Assembly (NCBI RefSeq): GCF_014197855.1 | Contig: NZ_JACIGJ010000001.1 | Coordinates: 1-64,000 of the forward strand | DNA: 64,000 nucleotides | Source of the DNA: Roseospira marina | Lineage (GTDB): Bacteria; Pseudomonadota; Alphaproteobacteria; Rhodospirillales; Rhodospirillaceae | Direction of reading: 5' to 3' | Shown: positions 17,602-27,874 of the stretch, piece by piece | Numbering within the stretch: position 1 is the stretch's first letter | Layout of the letters: every line of letters begins with the position of its first letter | Translations under genes and position numbers: made by a program | The notes under the pieces: model-generated | The model's database searches: none | Told to the model about the DNA's origin: nothing | The model's input: only the letters and a program-made list of their open reading frames with translations

Positions 17602-18906
17602 ATGCGGCTGTCCCGCTATTTTCTGCCGACCTTGAAGGAAACGCCCGCCGAGGCGCAGATCGTGTCCCACCGCCTGATGCTGCGGGCCGGTCTGGTCCGC
17701 CAGCACGCAGCGGGCATTTATACGTGGTTGCCGCTCGGGTTCGCGGTGCTCAAGCGGATCGAACAGATCGTGCGCGAGGAGCAGAACCGGGCCGGCGCCC
17801 AGGAACTGCTGATGCCGACCATCCAGTCGGCCGACCTGTGGCGTGAAAGCGGCCGCTACGACGACTACGGCAAGGAGATGCTGCGCATCACGGACCGCCA
17901 TGAGCGCGACCTGCTGTACGGACCGACGGCGGAGGAGGTCATCACCGACGTCTTTCGGTCCAATGTGCGCAGCTACAAGGATCTGCCGAAGATTCTCTAT
18001 CATATCCAGTGGAAGTTCCGCGACGAGGTGCGGCCGCGCTTTGGAATTATGCGCGGCCGGGAGTTCCTGATGAAGGATGCCTATTCCTTCGATCTGGATA
18101 CGGCGGCGGCGCGGCGCTCCTACAATCAGATGTTCGTGTCCTACCTGCGCACTTTCGACCGCCTGGGGCTGAAGGCCATCCCGCTGCGTGCCGACACCGG
18201 CCCCATCGGCGGTGATCTGAGCCACGAGTTCATCGTGTTGGCCGACACCGGCGAGAGCGAGGTGCACTGCCATCGGTCCCTGCTGGAGATGTCGGTGCCG
18301 GAGGGCGTGGACTACGAAGGGGACCTTCAGCCGGTCGTCGATGCCTGGACCGGCCTGTACGCGGCCGCCGACGAGATGCACGACGCGGCGCAGGAGGCGA
18401 CGCTGGGCGACGCTCTCGTCACGGCGCGCGGCATTGAGGTGGGGCACATCTTCCATTTCGGCACCAAGTACTCGGCGCCCATGGGCGCCGCCGTCGCGGG
18501 GCCGGATGGCGAGCCGGTGACTGTGGTCATGGGCAGCTACGGCATCGGGGTGTCGCGTCTGGTGGGCGCCATCATCGAGGCGAGCCATGATGACAATGGC
18601 ATCATCTGGCCGGAGTCGGTGGCGCCGTTCCATGTCGGGCTGGTGAACCTCAAGGTCAGCGACGCGGCCACCAGCGCCGCCTGCGAGTCCCTGTACGAGG
18701 GGCTCGGCCGGGAGCGTGTCCTGTACGACGACCGCGATGAACGCGCCGGTGCGAAGTTCGCCGACATGGACCTGATCGGCCTGCCCTGGCAGCTGATCGT
18801 GGGGCCGAAGGGCGTGGCCAAGGGCATGGTCGAACTCAAAAACCGCGCCACCGGCGAGCGGGAGGACATCTCGACCGAAAGCGCGTTGGCCCGTCTGGCG
18901 GGTTGA
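17602..18906 (+). CDS. proS: Prolyl-tRNA synthetase, short alphaproteobacterial type
   Basis: The product is 434 aa from the ATG at 17602 ([19 protein letters not shown]). It is a class II synthetase charging tRNA-Pro. Motif 2 lies around [21 protein letters not shown] and motif 3 around [14 protein letters not shown]. The catalytic domain continues from [12 protein letters not shown] straight on without the large editing insertion, the short form known in alphaproteobacteria. The C-terminal anticodon-binding domain ([10 protein letters not shown] to the end) is complete. proS followed by lolC-lolD is a familiar order in this class. Confidence 0.97.
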   Translation: MRLSRYFLPTLKETPAEAQIVSHRLMLRAGLVRQHAAGIYTWLPLGFAVLKRIEQIVREEQNRAGAQELLMPTIQSADLWRESGRYDDYGKEMLRITDRHERDLLYGPTAEEVITDVFRSNVRSYKDLPKILYHIQWKFRDEVRPRFGIMRGREFLMKDAYSFDLDTAAARRSYNQMFVSYLRTFDRLGLKAIPLRADTGPIGGDLSHEFIVLADTGESEVHCHRSLLEMSVPEGVDYEGDLQPVVDAWTGLYAAADEMHDAAQEATLGDALVTARGIEVGHIFHFGTKYSAPMGAAVAGPDGEPVTVVMGSYGIGVSRLVGAIIEASHDDNGIIWPESVAPFHVGLVNLKVSDAATSAACESLYEGLGRERVLYDDRDERAGAKFADMDLIGLPWQLIVGPKGVAKGMVELKNRATGEREDISTESALARLAG

Positions 18907-19024
18907 TGCCTGCCACGGTGATGTGATGGCGTGCCAGCGGGCGGGCCGGATCCTCGGTCCGCCCGCTTTCGCGCCTGTACCGTGCCCACCGCCCCTAAAG
19001 CCCGCAATGGAGGACCCGTCGCGC

Positions 19025-20272
19025 ATGTTCAATGCCTTTGAGCGCATGATGGCCCTGCGCTACCTGCGCGCCCGCCGCAAGGAGGGCTTCGTCTCGGTGA
19101 TTGCCGGGTTCTCCCTGGCCGGAATCGCGCTGGGGGTGGCCACCCTGATCATCGTCATGGCCGTCATGAACGGGTTCCGTCAGGACCTGATGGGCCGGAT
19201 CTTGGGCTTCAACGGGCACCTGTACGTCTATGGCGCGACGGACACCCTGTCCGACTACGATGCGCTCGCCGGTCAGGTTCATGAGGTCAACGGGGTGGTC
19301 ACGGTCATGCCCACGATCGAAGGGCAGGTGATGGTCTCCGCTGGCAACGAAAGCCGGGGCGCCATGGTGCGGGGGGTGCCGGCCGAAGGGCTGATGGATC
19401 GCCCGATGATCGCGCGCAACGTCATCTCGGGATCGATCGCGGACCTGACCGGGCGCGATGCGGCCATGATCGGCTCGCGGCTGGCGGAACGGCTGGGCCT
19501 GCGTTTGGGTGACGGCATCACCTTGATCTCGCCGAAGGGCAAAGTGACCGCGTTCGGATCGGTGCCGCGCATCAAGACCTACTCGATCGTGGCGATCTAC
19601 GAGGTCGGGATGTACGAGTTCGATTCGAACTTCGTGTTCCTGCCGCTGGAGGCCGCTCAGATCTATTTCCAGATGCCGAACGCGGTGAGCTACCTCGACG
19701 TCGTCGTCAACGATCCGGACAACGTGCGCACTGTGACCGGCGACCTTGCCATCGCGCCGCTGAACCAAGGGGTGCGGTTGCGCGATTGGCGTCAGACGAA
19801 CTCGACCTTCTTCAACGCCCTTCAGGTCGAGCGCAATGTTATGTTCCTCATCCTGACCCTCATCATCGTGGTGGCCGCGTTCAACATCATCTCCGGCCTC
19901 ATCATGCTGGTGAAGGACAAAGGGCGGGACATCGCCATTCTGCGCACCATGGGGGCGACCCGGGGCGCGGTCATGCGGGTGTTCTTCCTGGCCGGTGCCA
20001 GTGTGGGCATCACCGGCACCACGGTGGGGCTGTTTCTCGGCGTCCTGTTCTGCTGGAACATTGAGAGCATCCGCCAGTTCCTCCAGGCTCTGACGGGGAC
20101 GGAGTTGTTCTCGCCGGAAATCTACTTCCTGTCGCAAATGCCGGCGGAGATGGACCCGACCGAGGTGATTTCGGTGGCGTTGATGTCCCTGGGGCTCAGC
20201 CTTGCCGCCACGCTGTATCCCTCATGGCGGGCGGCACGCACCGATCCGGTGGAGGCCCTGCGCTATGAGTGA
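19025..20272 (+). CDS. lolC: Lipoprotein-releasing ABC transporter permease
   Basis: The product is 415 aa from the ATG at 19025; an in-frame ATG six codons earlier (19007) is possible. The first helix is at about residues 24-46 ([20 protein letters not shown]) and is followed by the signature [22 protein letters not shown] large periplasmic domain precedes three C-terminal helices starting near [20 protein letters not shown]. With LolD it extracts lipoproteins from the inner membrane for LolA. A single LolC/E-type (LolF) permease is expected in alphaproteobacteria. It overlaps lolD by 8 bases. Confidence 0.95.
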   Translation: MFNAFERMMALRYLRARRKEGFVSVIAGFSLAGIALGVATLIIVMAVMNGFRQDLMGRILGFNGHLYVYGATDTLSDYDALAGQVHEVNGVVTVMPTIEGQVMVSAGNESRGAMVRGVPAEGLMDRPMIARNVISGSIADLTGRDAAMIGSRLAERLGLRLGDGITLISPKGKVTAFGSVPRIKTYSIVAIYEVGMYEFDSNFVFLPLEAAQIYFQMPNAVSYLDVVVNDPDNVRTVTGDLAIAPLNQGVRLRDWRQTNSTFFNALQVERNVMFLILTLIIVVAAFNIISGLIMLVKDKGRDIAILRTMGATRGAVMRVFFLAGASVGITGTTVGLFLGVLFCWNIESIRQFLQALTGTELFSPEIYFLSQMPAEMDPTEVISVALMSLGLSLAATLYPSWRAARTDPVEALRYE

Positions 20273-20969
20273 GGCCGTCGTGGAGACCAACGGCCCGGCC
20301 CTGGCCCTGCGCGGGGTGCGGCGGGCGTTCCAGCAGGCCGGGGCGCCGGACCTGAGCGTTCTGGATGGGGCCGACCTGACCATCGACGCCGGCGAGATCG
20401 TGGCCCTGGTCGGGCCGTCCGGCTCCGGCAAGTCCACCCTGTTGCAGATCGCGGGTCTTTTGGAGCGCCCGGACGACGGCGAGGTGGTGCTGGCCGGCCA
20501 GGCGGCCTCCGGGTTGGGCGACGGCGGCCGTACGCGGATGCGGCGGCGCTATCTCGGCTTCGTGTACCAGTACCACCACCTGCTGCCCGAGTTCTCCGCC
20601 GAGGAAAATGTGATCGTCCCCCAGATGGTGGCGGGGGTTGGCCGTAAGGCGGCGCGGGAACGGGCGCGTGCCCTGCTGGACCGCATGGGGTTGGCCACGC
20701 GGGGGCACCACCGCCCCGGCCAGCTCTCGGGCGGCGAACAGCAGCGCGTGGCCATCGCCCGTGCGCTGGCGAACGCGCCCCGGGTTCTGCTGGCCGACGA
20801 GCCAACCGGCAACCTGGATCCGAACACCGCCGACGCGGTGTTCAACGAGTTCCTGCGGCTGGTGCGGGAGGAGGGGCTCGCGGCCCTGATCGCGACCCAC
20901 AATCCGGAGCTTGCCGCGCGCATGGACCGCGTCGTGACGCTGCGGGAGGGGAAGGTCGTCCGAGCCTGA
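20265..20969 (+). CDS. lolD: Lipoprotein-releasing ABC transporter ATPase
   Basis: The product is 234 aa from the ATG at 20265, inside the lolC end (ATGAGTGA), implying translational coupling. Walker A is GPSGSGKST, the signature LSGGEQQR and Walker [14 protein letters not shown], followed by the switch histidine in IATHNPELA. It powers the LolC-type permease. Full length. Confidence 0.96.
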   Translation: MSEAVVETNGPALALRGVRRAFQQAGAPDLSVLDGADLTIDAGEIVALVGPSGSGKSTLLQIAGLLERPDDGEVVLAGQAASGLGDGGRTRMRRRYLGFVYQYHHLLPEFSAEENVIVPQMVAGVGRKAARERARALLDRMGLATRGHHRPGQLSGGEQQRVAIARALANAPRVLLADEPTGNLDPNTADAVFNEFLRLVREEGLAALIATHNPELAARMDRVVTLREGKVVRA

Positions 20970-21125
20970 TCCCTCTGAGTCGGACGCGAGGGCCTGGCGA
21001 GGGGCCCCGCCGATCCGGTTCGCGGGCTGGGGTATCCTTGCTCGGCCGGGGGCGCGGTGCTATGTCGCCATCACATTCGGAAATCCCAGACCTGTGATCC
21101 GGTCCCTCGTGTCGGAGTGTGTCCC

Positions 21126-21509
21126 GTGACTCCATCGCTGTTGATCGCTGTAGCCGCCGGCGGCGCCGTGGGCGCCGTTGCCCGCTATACGGTCACCTCG
21201 GTGGTGCCGCGCGTTCTCGGCCACGGATTCCCCTGGGGGACGGTGGTGGTGAACGTCGTTGGGTCACTGATCATGGGATTCCTGATCGACATTCTGGCGC
21301 GCCGCTGGTCGGCGCCGCCGGAGGCCCGGGTGTTCCTGGTGACCGGGGTGCTCGGTGCGTTTACGACGTTCTCGACCTTTTCGTTGGACGCGGCCACGCT
21401 GTATGAACGCGGGGCGCTGATGGCGTCGGCGGCCTACGTGACGGGGTCCGTGGTGGTCGGAATTCTCGCCTTGTTCCTGGGCATGTGGCTGGGTCGGGCG
21501 CTGGTGTAG
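21126..21509 (+). CDS. crcB: Fluoride ion transporter CrcB (Fluc)
   Basis: The product is 127 aa from a GTG at 21126. Four hydrophobic helices are visible. Family signatures are GGAVGAVARY, GTVVVNVVGSLIMGFL and TGVLGAFTTFSTFSLDA (the fluoride-lining Asn and Phe-box residues). It exports fluoride as a dual-topology dimer. No fluoride riboswitch was recognised upstream. It lies 16 bases before the pseudouridine synthase gene. Confidence 0.93.
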   Translation: MTPSLLIAVAAGGAVGAVARYTVTSVVPRVLGHGFPWGTVVVNVVGSLIMGFLIDILARRWSAPPEARVFLVTGVLGAFTTFSTFSLDAATLYERGALMASAAYVTGSVVVGILALFLGMWLGRALV

Positions 21510-21524
21510 CGAAAGGACCCGCGT

Positions 21525-22514
21525 ATGAGCGGCGTACAGACCATCGAAGTGGCGGCGGAAGACGCCGACCAGCGCCTGGACCGCTGGTTTCGCAAGCAAT
21601 TCCCGGATCTGACGCACGGCCGGCTGGAAAAGCTGTTGCGGACCGGACAGGTGCGCGTGGACGGCGGCCGGGTCAAGGCGAACACGCGCCTCGCGGCCGG
21701 GCAGGCGGTGCGGGTGCCGCCGCTCGATGCGCCCGAGGGCGGGTCTCGGCCCGCGAAACCGCGCGCGTCCGTCACCGAGAACGACGCGAAGGATCTGCGC
21801 AAGGCCATCCTGCACCAGGACGACTGGTTGATCGTGCTCAACAAACCCGCCGGGCTGGCGACGCAGGGCGGCACCGGCCTGACCCGTCACCTCGACGCCA
21901 TGCTGGACGGGCTGAAGCGCCATCCCGACGACGAGCGTCCCCGGCTGGTCCATCGCCTGGACAAGGACACGTCGGGCGTGCTGGTGCTGGCGCGCACCGC
22001 GCGGGCGGCGAAGGCCCTGACCGAGGCGTTCCGGATCCGCGAAACCCGGAAGCTCTATTGGGCGCTGGTGGTGGGCACCCCGAAGCCGCGCGCCGGGACG
22101 ATCCGGGCCGCGCTTGCCAAGGAGGGCGGGGCCAAGGGCGAGCGTATGGTTCACGACGATGTCGAGGGTAAGCCGGCCCTCACGGAGTATCAGGTGGTCG
22201 ATGACGCCGCCGGTACCGTCAGTTGGGTGTGTATGGAGCCGCGCACGGGGCGGACGCATCAGCTTCGCGCCCACGCCCTGGTGCTTGGAACGCCGATCCT
22301 GGGGGACGGAAAATACGGCGCGGCGGCGGCCTTCGTCGGCGGCGCCGAGGTGGCGCGCCAGATGCACCTGCACGCCCGCCTGATCGCCCTTCCGCACCCG
22401 GCCGGCGGGGTCCTGACGGTGGAGGCGCCGTTGCCCCGCCATATGACCGACGCGTTCAAGTACTTCGGATTCCAACCCGGCGAGGCGCCCGGGCTTGAGG
22501 ATATGCACCCATGA
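21525..22514 (+). CDS. rluC: RluA-family 23S rRNA pseudouridine synthase
   Basis: The product is 329 aa. An S4-type RNA-binding domain occupies about residues 14-75 (QRLDRWFRKQFPDL, RTGQVRVDGGRVKANTRLAAGQ). The catalytic domain carries HRLDKDTSGVLVLARTA with the nucleophilic Asp and ends with EPRTGRTHQLRAHA and HLHARLIALPHP. This architecture is that of RluC/RluD; RluC is favoured but not proven. Its stop overlaps the next start (ATGA). Confidence 0.9.
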   Translation: MSGVQTIEVAAEDADQRLDRWFRKQFPDLTHGRLEKLLRTGQVRVDGGRVKANTRLAAGQAVRVPPLDAPEGGSRPAKPRASVTENDAKDLRKAILHQDDWLIVLNKPAGLATQGGTGLTRHLDAMLDGLKRHPDDERPRLVHRLDKDTSGVLVLARTARAAKALTEAFRIRETRKLYWALVVGTPKPRAGTIRAALAKEGGAKGERMVHDDVEGKPALTEYQVVDDAAGTVSWVCMEPRTGRTHQLRAHALVLGTPILGDGKYGAAAAFVGGAEVARQMHLHARLIALPHPAGGVLTVEAPLPRHMTDAFKYFGFQPGEAPGLEDMHP

Positions 22515-22957
22515 TCGGGGGAGGGCGACCCGCGCTGGCCCTGGCGGCGGGCCTGTGCTTCGCGCCGCTCGCGGGTGCCGTTGCCCTGGAGGACACGGCC
22601 GCCAATCGCCGGGCGCAGGCGCAACGCTACGAGGCGGCCATGCCGGTGAGCGTATCCCTCGAAAACAGCCTCCAGCGGGTGGCCCACATGATGCCGCCGG
22701 AGCATCGTCCGGGGTTCATCGCCTTCGCCCGGGCGCGCCTGGACGAGACGCAACTCCGGGACACGGTGATGGTCGTGTTGACGGAGACGTTTACGGCCGA
22801 CGAATTGCAGGCCATGGCTGACTTCTTCGGCTCGTCGGTCGGCCAGTCGGTGGCCGGCAAGATGGGGCGTTTTAAGGACCGCGTCGTGCCGCTGATGATG
22901 ATGACGGTTCAGGACGCGGCCATTGCCTACGCCGAACAGCAAGGAGCGACCGAATGA
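22511..22957 (+). CDS. DUF2059 domain exported protein
   Basis: The product is 148 aa with a signal peptide (ALALAAGLCFAPLAGAVA). The mature part is helical. Its C-terminal region VLTETFTADELQAMADFFGSSVGQS resembles the DUF2059 core, where helices pack around ETFT-x-x-E-L. Function is unknown. It is coupled to rluC and to the next HAD gene by 4-base overlaps on both sides. Confidence 0.75.
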   Translation: MIGGGRPALALAAGLCFAPLAGAVALEDTAANRRAQAQRYEAAMPVSVSLENSLQRVAHMMPPEHRPGFIAFARARLDETQLRDTVMVVLTETFTADELQAMADFFGSSVGQSVAGKMGRFKDRVVPLMMMTVQDAAIAYAEQQGATE

Positions 22958-23643
22958 CCCCGTTGCGTCTTGTCGTGTTCGATGTGGACGGCACGTTGGT
23001 AGACAGCCAGCACAACATCATCGCCGCCATGGCCATGGCGTGCGAGGGGGCGGGGGTCGCGGTGCCGCCCGCGTCGGCGACCCGGGGCATTATCGGCCTG
23101 TCGCTGGGCGAGGCCATCGCGGCCGTGACCCCGGCGGCGGACCCGGCCCAGCGGGCGCGCGTCGAGACCCTCTACAAAGAGGCGTTCTTTACCCTGCGCT
23201 CCCGCCCGGACCACGAGGAGCCGCTGTTTCCCGGGGCGCTGGAAATGATTGACGCCGTGGAGGCGGGCGGCGCCTTGCTCGGCATCGCCACCGGCAAGTC
23301 CCGGCGCGGCGTGGCGGCGGCCCTTGAACGGCATGGCCTTGAGGGGCGCTTCCTGACCGTGCAGACTGCCGACGAGGGACCGGGCAAGCCGCACCCCGCG
23401 ATGCTGATGCGGGCCATGGTGGAGGTCGGGGCCGAACCTTCCGATACCAGCATGATCGGCGACACCAGTTTCGACATGACGATGGCGCGCGCCGCCCGGG
23501 TGGACGCGATAGGGGTTGCCTGGGGGTATCATCCCGCCGCTGCGCTGACGGAGGCCGGCGCGCGCGTGGTTGCGGCGGTCTGCGCTGATGTGCCGGCGCT
23601 GGTGGCTGAGGGGCCGGGCGTTGGGCGCGTGCTGGCGCCCTAA
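22954..23643 (+). CDS. HAD-superfamily phosphatase, phosphoglycolate-phosphatase-like
   Basis: The product is 229 aa. HAD motif I is FDVDGTLVDS (nucleophile Asp, acid Asp), motif II is in IATGKSRRG, motif III is the Lys in GKPHPAML and motif IV is IGDTSFDMTMARAA. The helical cap between motifs I and II marks subfamily IA. Substrate could be phosphoglycolate or another small phosphate ester. It forms an overlapping unit with rluC and DUF2059. Confidence 0.88.
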   Translation: MTPLRLVVFDVDGTLVDSQHNIIAAMAMACEGAGVAVPPASATRGIIGLSLGEAIAAVTPAADPAQRARVETLYKEAFFTLRSRPDHEEPLFPGALEMIDAVEAGGALLGIATGKSRRGVAAALERHGLEGRFLTVQTADEGPGKPHPAMLMRAMVEVGAEPSDTSMIGDTSFDMTMARAARVDAIGVAWGYHPAAALTEAGARVVAAVCADVPALVAEGPGVGRVLAP

Positions 23644-23680
23644 CACCACGGATCGGCGCCAGAACGACCGTGTCCGGGCC

Positions 23681-24124
23681 CTACTCCCGAGTGTCCTCGC
23701 GTGCGACTTCCGGGCCCCATTCCTCCGCCAGATCCTGCTGGTGGGCCTTCAGTCGCTCAATGCGGTGGGACGACGTCATGTCCATGACGCTGGCGATGAC
23801 CTGCGGCATGGTCATGTAGATGATCCAGCCCACCGCCGCCGCGCCATAAATCAGCATGAGCGTGAACACGTTGCTGATGATCCCGGTGGCGAATTCCAGC
23901 GTGTTGTTCTCGAACCAGAGTTCGAACAGGCTGGGCGCCAGGGCGGCGAAGTTCAGCCCGCCGACGCACAACCAGCCGCTCCGGCTGGCCGACCGGTCGA
24001 CGACCAAGGCGGCTCCGGTCGGCAGCATGGCCACCACAAGCACCAGCACCGTCGGCAGGAACAGGAACAGGCCAACGGCCAGCATCAGAACGACGCCCAC
24101 CTTGAGGGCCATGCCTTGTCCCAT
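23681..24124 (-). CDS. Small inner-membrane protein of unknown function
   Basis: The product is 147 aa with about three hydrophobic helices (residues ~9-37, ~50-65 and ~85-105). A charged C-terminal tail follows (SSHRIERLKAHQQDLAEEWG), probably cytoplasmic. Translation may start at the first ATG or four codons later. No family is recognised. It is convergent with the HAD gene and lies downstream of the pseudokinase gene. Confidence 0.65.
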   Translation of the reverse strand: MGQGMALKVGVVLMLAVGLFLFLPTVLVLVVAMLPTGAALVVDRSASRSGWLCVGGLNFAALAPSLFELWFENNTLEFATGIISNVFTLMLIYGAAAVGWIIYMTMPQVIASVMDMTSSHRIERLKAHQQDLAEEWGPEVAREDTRE

Positions 24125-24297
24125 CGTGTGTTCTCCTTGCGGCGGGATCCTAAAGCACTTTACGCGACATCGGGATCACGAAAAAGGCTCTATCATATTG
24201 ATATTTAAGTAAATCGTCGTTGCGGTCTGTTTTGGAACGCTCGGGATTTGCGCGAGCGGTGGGCCGGTTCGGTGGCGGCCCGGCCGGTGGGGGGCCG

Positions 24298-26376
24298 CTA
24301 CATCAGATAGCTGACCAGGACCAAGCCCACGGAGAGAATGGCCACGCCGACCGCGCCGGTTGCGGCCGCCTTCTGACCCATGCGTTCGGCCGTTTCGTCT
24401 GCGCCGACCTGACCGGATTCCAGGTTATGGATCTGTTGCTGGGCCATGGCCCAGTCGGCTCGGGCGCGTTGGAACTCATCGAAGTCGGCCTTACGCTCAT
24501 CGGCGTTGTCCACGAAGTTGTAGAGTTCGGGCAGGCTGCCCTTGCGGACGAGGCGCGGAATCTCCTGTTCCAGCGCCCGTCGGCGTTCCCGGCTCTGATA
24601 GCTGTTGATGATGGGCCCCATCAGGCCGCCGACCCAACTGCACAGGCCGTGCACCACTTCCGGCCCAAGGCGCCATTGCAGCACGGCGAGCAGGCTGAGC
24701 ATGCCCAGAGTCGATCGCTTGGGGTCGGATTCGTTCAGGGCGAGGAGCTGCGGGCCGATCTCCTTAGGGAAGCGGGCGGCGACGAACGCCACGAGGTGCC
24801 GGTCCAGCGGGTTGGTCTTGCCGTCCATCCGGGTGCCGATGCGGTCCAGGGCGGGCAGAACATCGCGGATGGTGAGGACCAGTTCCTTTTCGAACAAGGG
24901 GCTCAGGCAGGGCTGGCTGTCGTTCATCTCGTACAGGCAGCGCTCCAGGCCGGCGCCCTTGTTGGCGCCATCCAGAAGGAATTCGCGCAGTTCCTTGAAC
25001 GTGCCGTCAAGCTGCACGTACTCCGGCGAAAAGCTTTCGCGCACCCCCAACCACATCTTGGGAATCTCGGCCAGGATGACGTCCGTGATGGACCGCGTGT
25101 CCTGACCGCGCGCGAGCTGGGCGGAGAGCACGCCGCCGAAGCCGTCCATATGGGCGCGCACCTCGCGGAACCGGATCGGCGCGTCGGGGTCCATGACGAT
25201 CAGCACGTTGGCCAGCGCCAGATCATTGAGGCTGCGCCGGCTGCGCTCGCTGGCGGCGGTGGCGTTGCGGATGGCCATCGCGACCTGGTCGGCGAGCTGG
25301 TTGTCGTCCAGGCCGCGCCGCAGCCAGATTTCCAGCTTGCCTTCAAGCACGATCGGCGCTGCCTTGTCCCAGTGCGTCGCCATTTCATGCGCCAGATGGC
25401 GCGTGCTCAGGAACTCCTGATTCATGAACACGAAGGCGCGCTGCGCCCGGCGCAGGGGGCGCGCCTGCACCGGCGACATGCGCCGGCCGTTGAACCACAG
25501 ATCCAACTGTTCGAAGTCCCAGCGCTGGCTGGTGTCGTCGGCCAGCAGACCGCGCAGGACCTCGATCATGTTCAGCGGCACGCGCTGGTCGCTGACAAGC
25601 GTGGCGTAGGTGCCTTGGTTGAGCTTGCGCTTGACGATCTCAGCGTCGTCCAGGCCCGCGGTCGGATCGCGCCCGATCAGCAGCATGACCGCGCATACCC
25701 CGAGCGCGTAGTAGTCGTCGCTGAAGTTGCCGGCGCCCCGGCCCTCCGGCTGGCACATGCCGGACTCGATGGTCTCGCACACCACCGGCTGGTCGAGACC
25801 GACCGGGCTGGTGGCGCAATCGCCCATCACGATTCGCGTGCCGGCCGCGTCGGCGTAGAACAGGTTGGTGGGCCGAATGGCGCGGTGGTTGACGCCGTGG
25901 TTGTTCAGTTCCCCGAGCGCCACGGAAAGGGGGCGCAGCACCGTCTTGGCGAACTGGTGATCCTGGTTCGCCGTGATCACGTCGGTCATGCTTTCCATGA
26001 CCCGCCCGCCCAAAGGCTGCTCGTAAATGAGGGCGAGCCGCACCGCCTCCATCGGCGGCCAGTCCACCGGCCCCCACTCGACCAGCGGGATGACGCCGGC
26101 CGAGCGCACGCCCTTCAGGTGCTTCATGACGTGCAGGCGCGGCGGCAGGATCCCGGTCACCACGAGCGCGAACATAGGGCGCCCGCGCTGGCGCCGGTCC
26201 TCGGCCGCGAACGCCTTGGCGTTGGGCATGTCCAGGTCCGGCATCGGGGACTGGTAATAGATGGCGAACCGGTCCCGCAGCATCACGGCTGGGCCGGTTG
26301 CTGCTGCGGGATCCGCGCCGCCGGGGCTGTTTGCGCGTCCGGCCGCGCCACCGTTGGTCCGAGCTGTCACTGCCAT
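24298..26376 (-). CDS. Tail-anchored protein kinase-like protein (pseudokinase)
   Basis: The product is about 692 aa if it starts at 26376; earlier in-frame starts at 26430 and 26454 lack good ribosome sites. The N-terminal ~300 residues follow the protein kinase pattern, but key residues are changed. The catalytic-loop HRD is HRA (HRAIRPTNLFY), the VAIK lysine is not seen, and the DFG position reads GDC. The subdomain IX motif survives as SDDYYALGV. A long helical middle follows with WFNGRRMSPVQ and several leucine-rich segments, then a charged stretch and a single C-terminal helix (about 20 residues ending VLVSYLM). This predicts a tail anchor with the kinase-like domain in the cytoplasm. 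It probably binds partners or nucleotide rather than phosphorylating. It lies downstream of purA. Confidence 0.75.
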   Translation of the reverse strand: MAVTARTNGGAAGRANSPGGADPAAATGPAVMLRDRFAIYYQSPMPDLDMPNAKAFAAEDRRQRGRPMFALVVTGILPPRLHVMKHLKGVRSAGVIPLVEWGPVDWPPMEAVRLALIYEQPLGGRVMESMTDVITANQDHQFAKTVLRPLSVALGELNNHGVNHRAIRPTNLFYADAAGTRIVMGDCATSPVGLDQPVVCETIESGMCQPEGRGAGNFSDDYYALGVCAVMLLIGRDPTAGLDDAEIVKRKLNQGTYATLVSDQRVPLNMIEVLRGLLADDTSQRWDFEQLDLWFNGRRMSPVQARPLRRAQRAFVFMNQEFLSTRHLAHEMATHWDKAAPIVLEGKLEIWLRRGLDDNQLADQVAMAIRNATAASERSRRSLNDLALANVLIVMDPDAPIRFREVRAHMDGFGGVLSAQLARGQDTRSITDVILAEIPKMWLGVRESFSPEYVQLDGTFKELREFLLDGANKGAGLERCLYEMNDSQPCLSPLFEKELVLTIRDVLPALDRIGTRMDGKTNPLDRHLVAFVAARFPKEIGPQLLALNESDPKRSTLGMLSLLAVLQWRLGPEVVHGLCSWVGGLMGPIINSYQSRERRRALEQEIPRLVRKGSLPELYNFVDNADERKADFDEFQRARADWAMAQQQIHNLESGQVGADETAERMGQKAAATGAVGVAILSVGLVLVSYLM

Positions 26377-26508
26377 GGGTCCGCCGCCATCCTGGCCGTC
26401 GGGATCCGCTTCACTGTACAGAGCGACCATACGAATTGCGAGGCCGGCCGACAATCGCTCTTGTTTATGGGCGCCTTGATGTCCCGGCCCCGCAAGGACC
26501 GGTCCCGA

Positions 26509-27798
26509 TCAGTCCGCGAAGGGATCATGAACCAGAATGGTCTCCTCGCGATCCGGACCGGTGGAGAGGATGGCCACCGGCGCCTCGATCAACTCCTCGA
26601 TCCGGCGGATGTACTTGATCGCGGTGGCGGGAAGGTCGGCCCAGGTGCGCGCGCCCCGGGTGCTCTCGGACCAGCCCTCAAGGGTTTCGTACACGGGCTT
26701 GACGTTGGCTTGCGCCGCCATGCCGGCCGGGAAGTGGTCGAGCACCACGCCGTCCAGTTCGTAGCCGACGCAGACCTTGAGGTCCGCCATACCGTCGAGC
26801 ACGTCCAGTTTGGTCAAGACGATCCCGTCCACGCCGCCGACCTTGATCGCCTGGCGCACCATGACGGCATCGAACCAGCCGCAGCGCCGCCGCCGTCCGG
26901 TGACCGTGCCGAACTCGCGGCCGCGCTCGCCCAGCCCTTCGCCCACGTCGTCGAACAGCTCGGTCGGGAACGGCCCACTGCCGACGCGGGTCGTGTAGGC
27001 CTTGGTGATGCCGAGCACATAGGCCACGGCGCCCGGTCCCATGCCCGACCCGGCGGCGGCCTGCCCGGAAACGGTGTTGGAGGACGTCACGAAGGGGTAG
27101 GTGCCGTGCTCCACGTCCAGCATGGCGCCCTGCGCGCCTTCGAACAGGATGCGCCGGCCGGCCCGGCGGGCCTCGTCGAGCACTTTCCAGACCGGCGTGG
27201 CGTAGGGCGCGAGACGCGGCGCCAGCGCCTGCAGCTGCTCGAACAACTGCTCGCCATCCAGCGGCTCCGCGCCCAGACCGCGCCGCAGCGCGTTGTGGTG
27301 CGTCATCAGGCGGTCGATCTTGAAGCGCAGGGTCTCCGGCTCGGCCAGATCGCACACCCGCACGGCGCGTCGCGCGACCTTGTCCTCGTAGGCCGGGCCG
27401 ATCCCGCGGCCCGTCGTGCCGATCTTGCCGCCGCCGGCGGCCTCTTCCCGCGCGCGGTCGAGTTCACCGTGGATCGGCAGGATCAGGCAGGCGTTGTCCG
27501 CGATTCGCAGCACCTCGGGGCTGATGGTCACGCCCTGCTTCTGGATCCGCTCGATCTCGTCGAACAGCGCCCATGGGTCGACGACCACGCCGTTGCCGAT
27601 GATGGACAGCTTGCCGCGCACGACGCCCGACGGCAGCAGGCTGAGTTTGTAGACGGCGTCGTTGACGACCAGCGTATGGCCGGCGTTGTGACCACCCTGG
27701 AAGCGCACCACCACATCGGCGCGTTCCGACAACCAGTCCACCACCTTGCCCTTGCCTTCGTCGCCCCACTGGGCGCCGACTACGGCCACATTGGTCAT
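26509..27798 (-). CDS. purA: Adenylosuccinate synthetase
   Basis: The product is 429 aa from the ATG at 27798 ([18 protein letters not shown]). It joins IMP and aspartate using GTP in AMP synthesis. The P-loop-like GDEGKGK, the [11 protein letters not shown] motif, [14 protein letters not shown] and the base-recognition segment near [12 protein letters not shown] are all present. Full length. Confidence 0.98.
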   Translation of the reverse strand: MTNVAVVGAQWGDEGKGKVVDWLSERADVVVRFQGGHNAGHTLVVNDAVYKLSLLPSGVVRGKLSIIGNGVVVDPWALFDEIERIQKQGVTISPEVLRIADNACLILPIHGELDRAREEAAGGGKIGTTGRGIGPAYEDKVARRAVRVCDLAEPETLRFKIDRLMTHHNALRRGLGAEPLDGEQLFEQLQALAPRLAPYATPVWKVLDEARRAGRRILFEGAQGAMLDVEHGTYPFVTSSNTVSGQAAAGSGMGPGAVAYVLGITKAYTTRVGSGPFPTELFDDVGEGLGERGREFGTVTGRRRRCGWFDAVMVRQAIKVGGVDGIVLTKLDVLDGMADLKVCVGYELDGVVLDHFPAGMAAQANVKPVYETLEGWSESTRGARTWADLPATAIKYIRRIEELIEAPVAILSTGPDREETILVHDPFAD

Positions 27799-27874
27799 TC
27801 CCGACTCCGATTGTTCAACGATCAAAAAAACGAGACTGGGGACGGTCCGCCGGGGCGGCCGCCCGTCGGCGGGG

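Noticed and set aside
20970-21125. Possible fluoride riboswitch before crcB
   Set aside because: The region was compared by eye with the known fluoride aptamer core and no match was seen.
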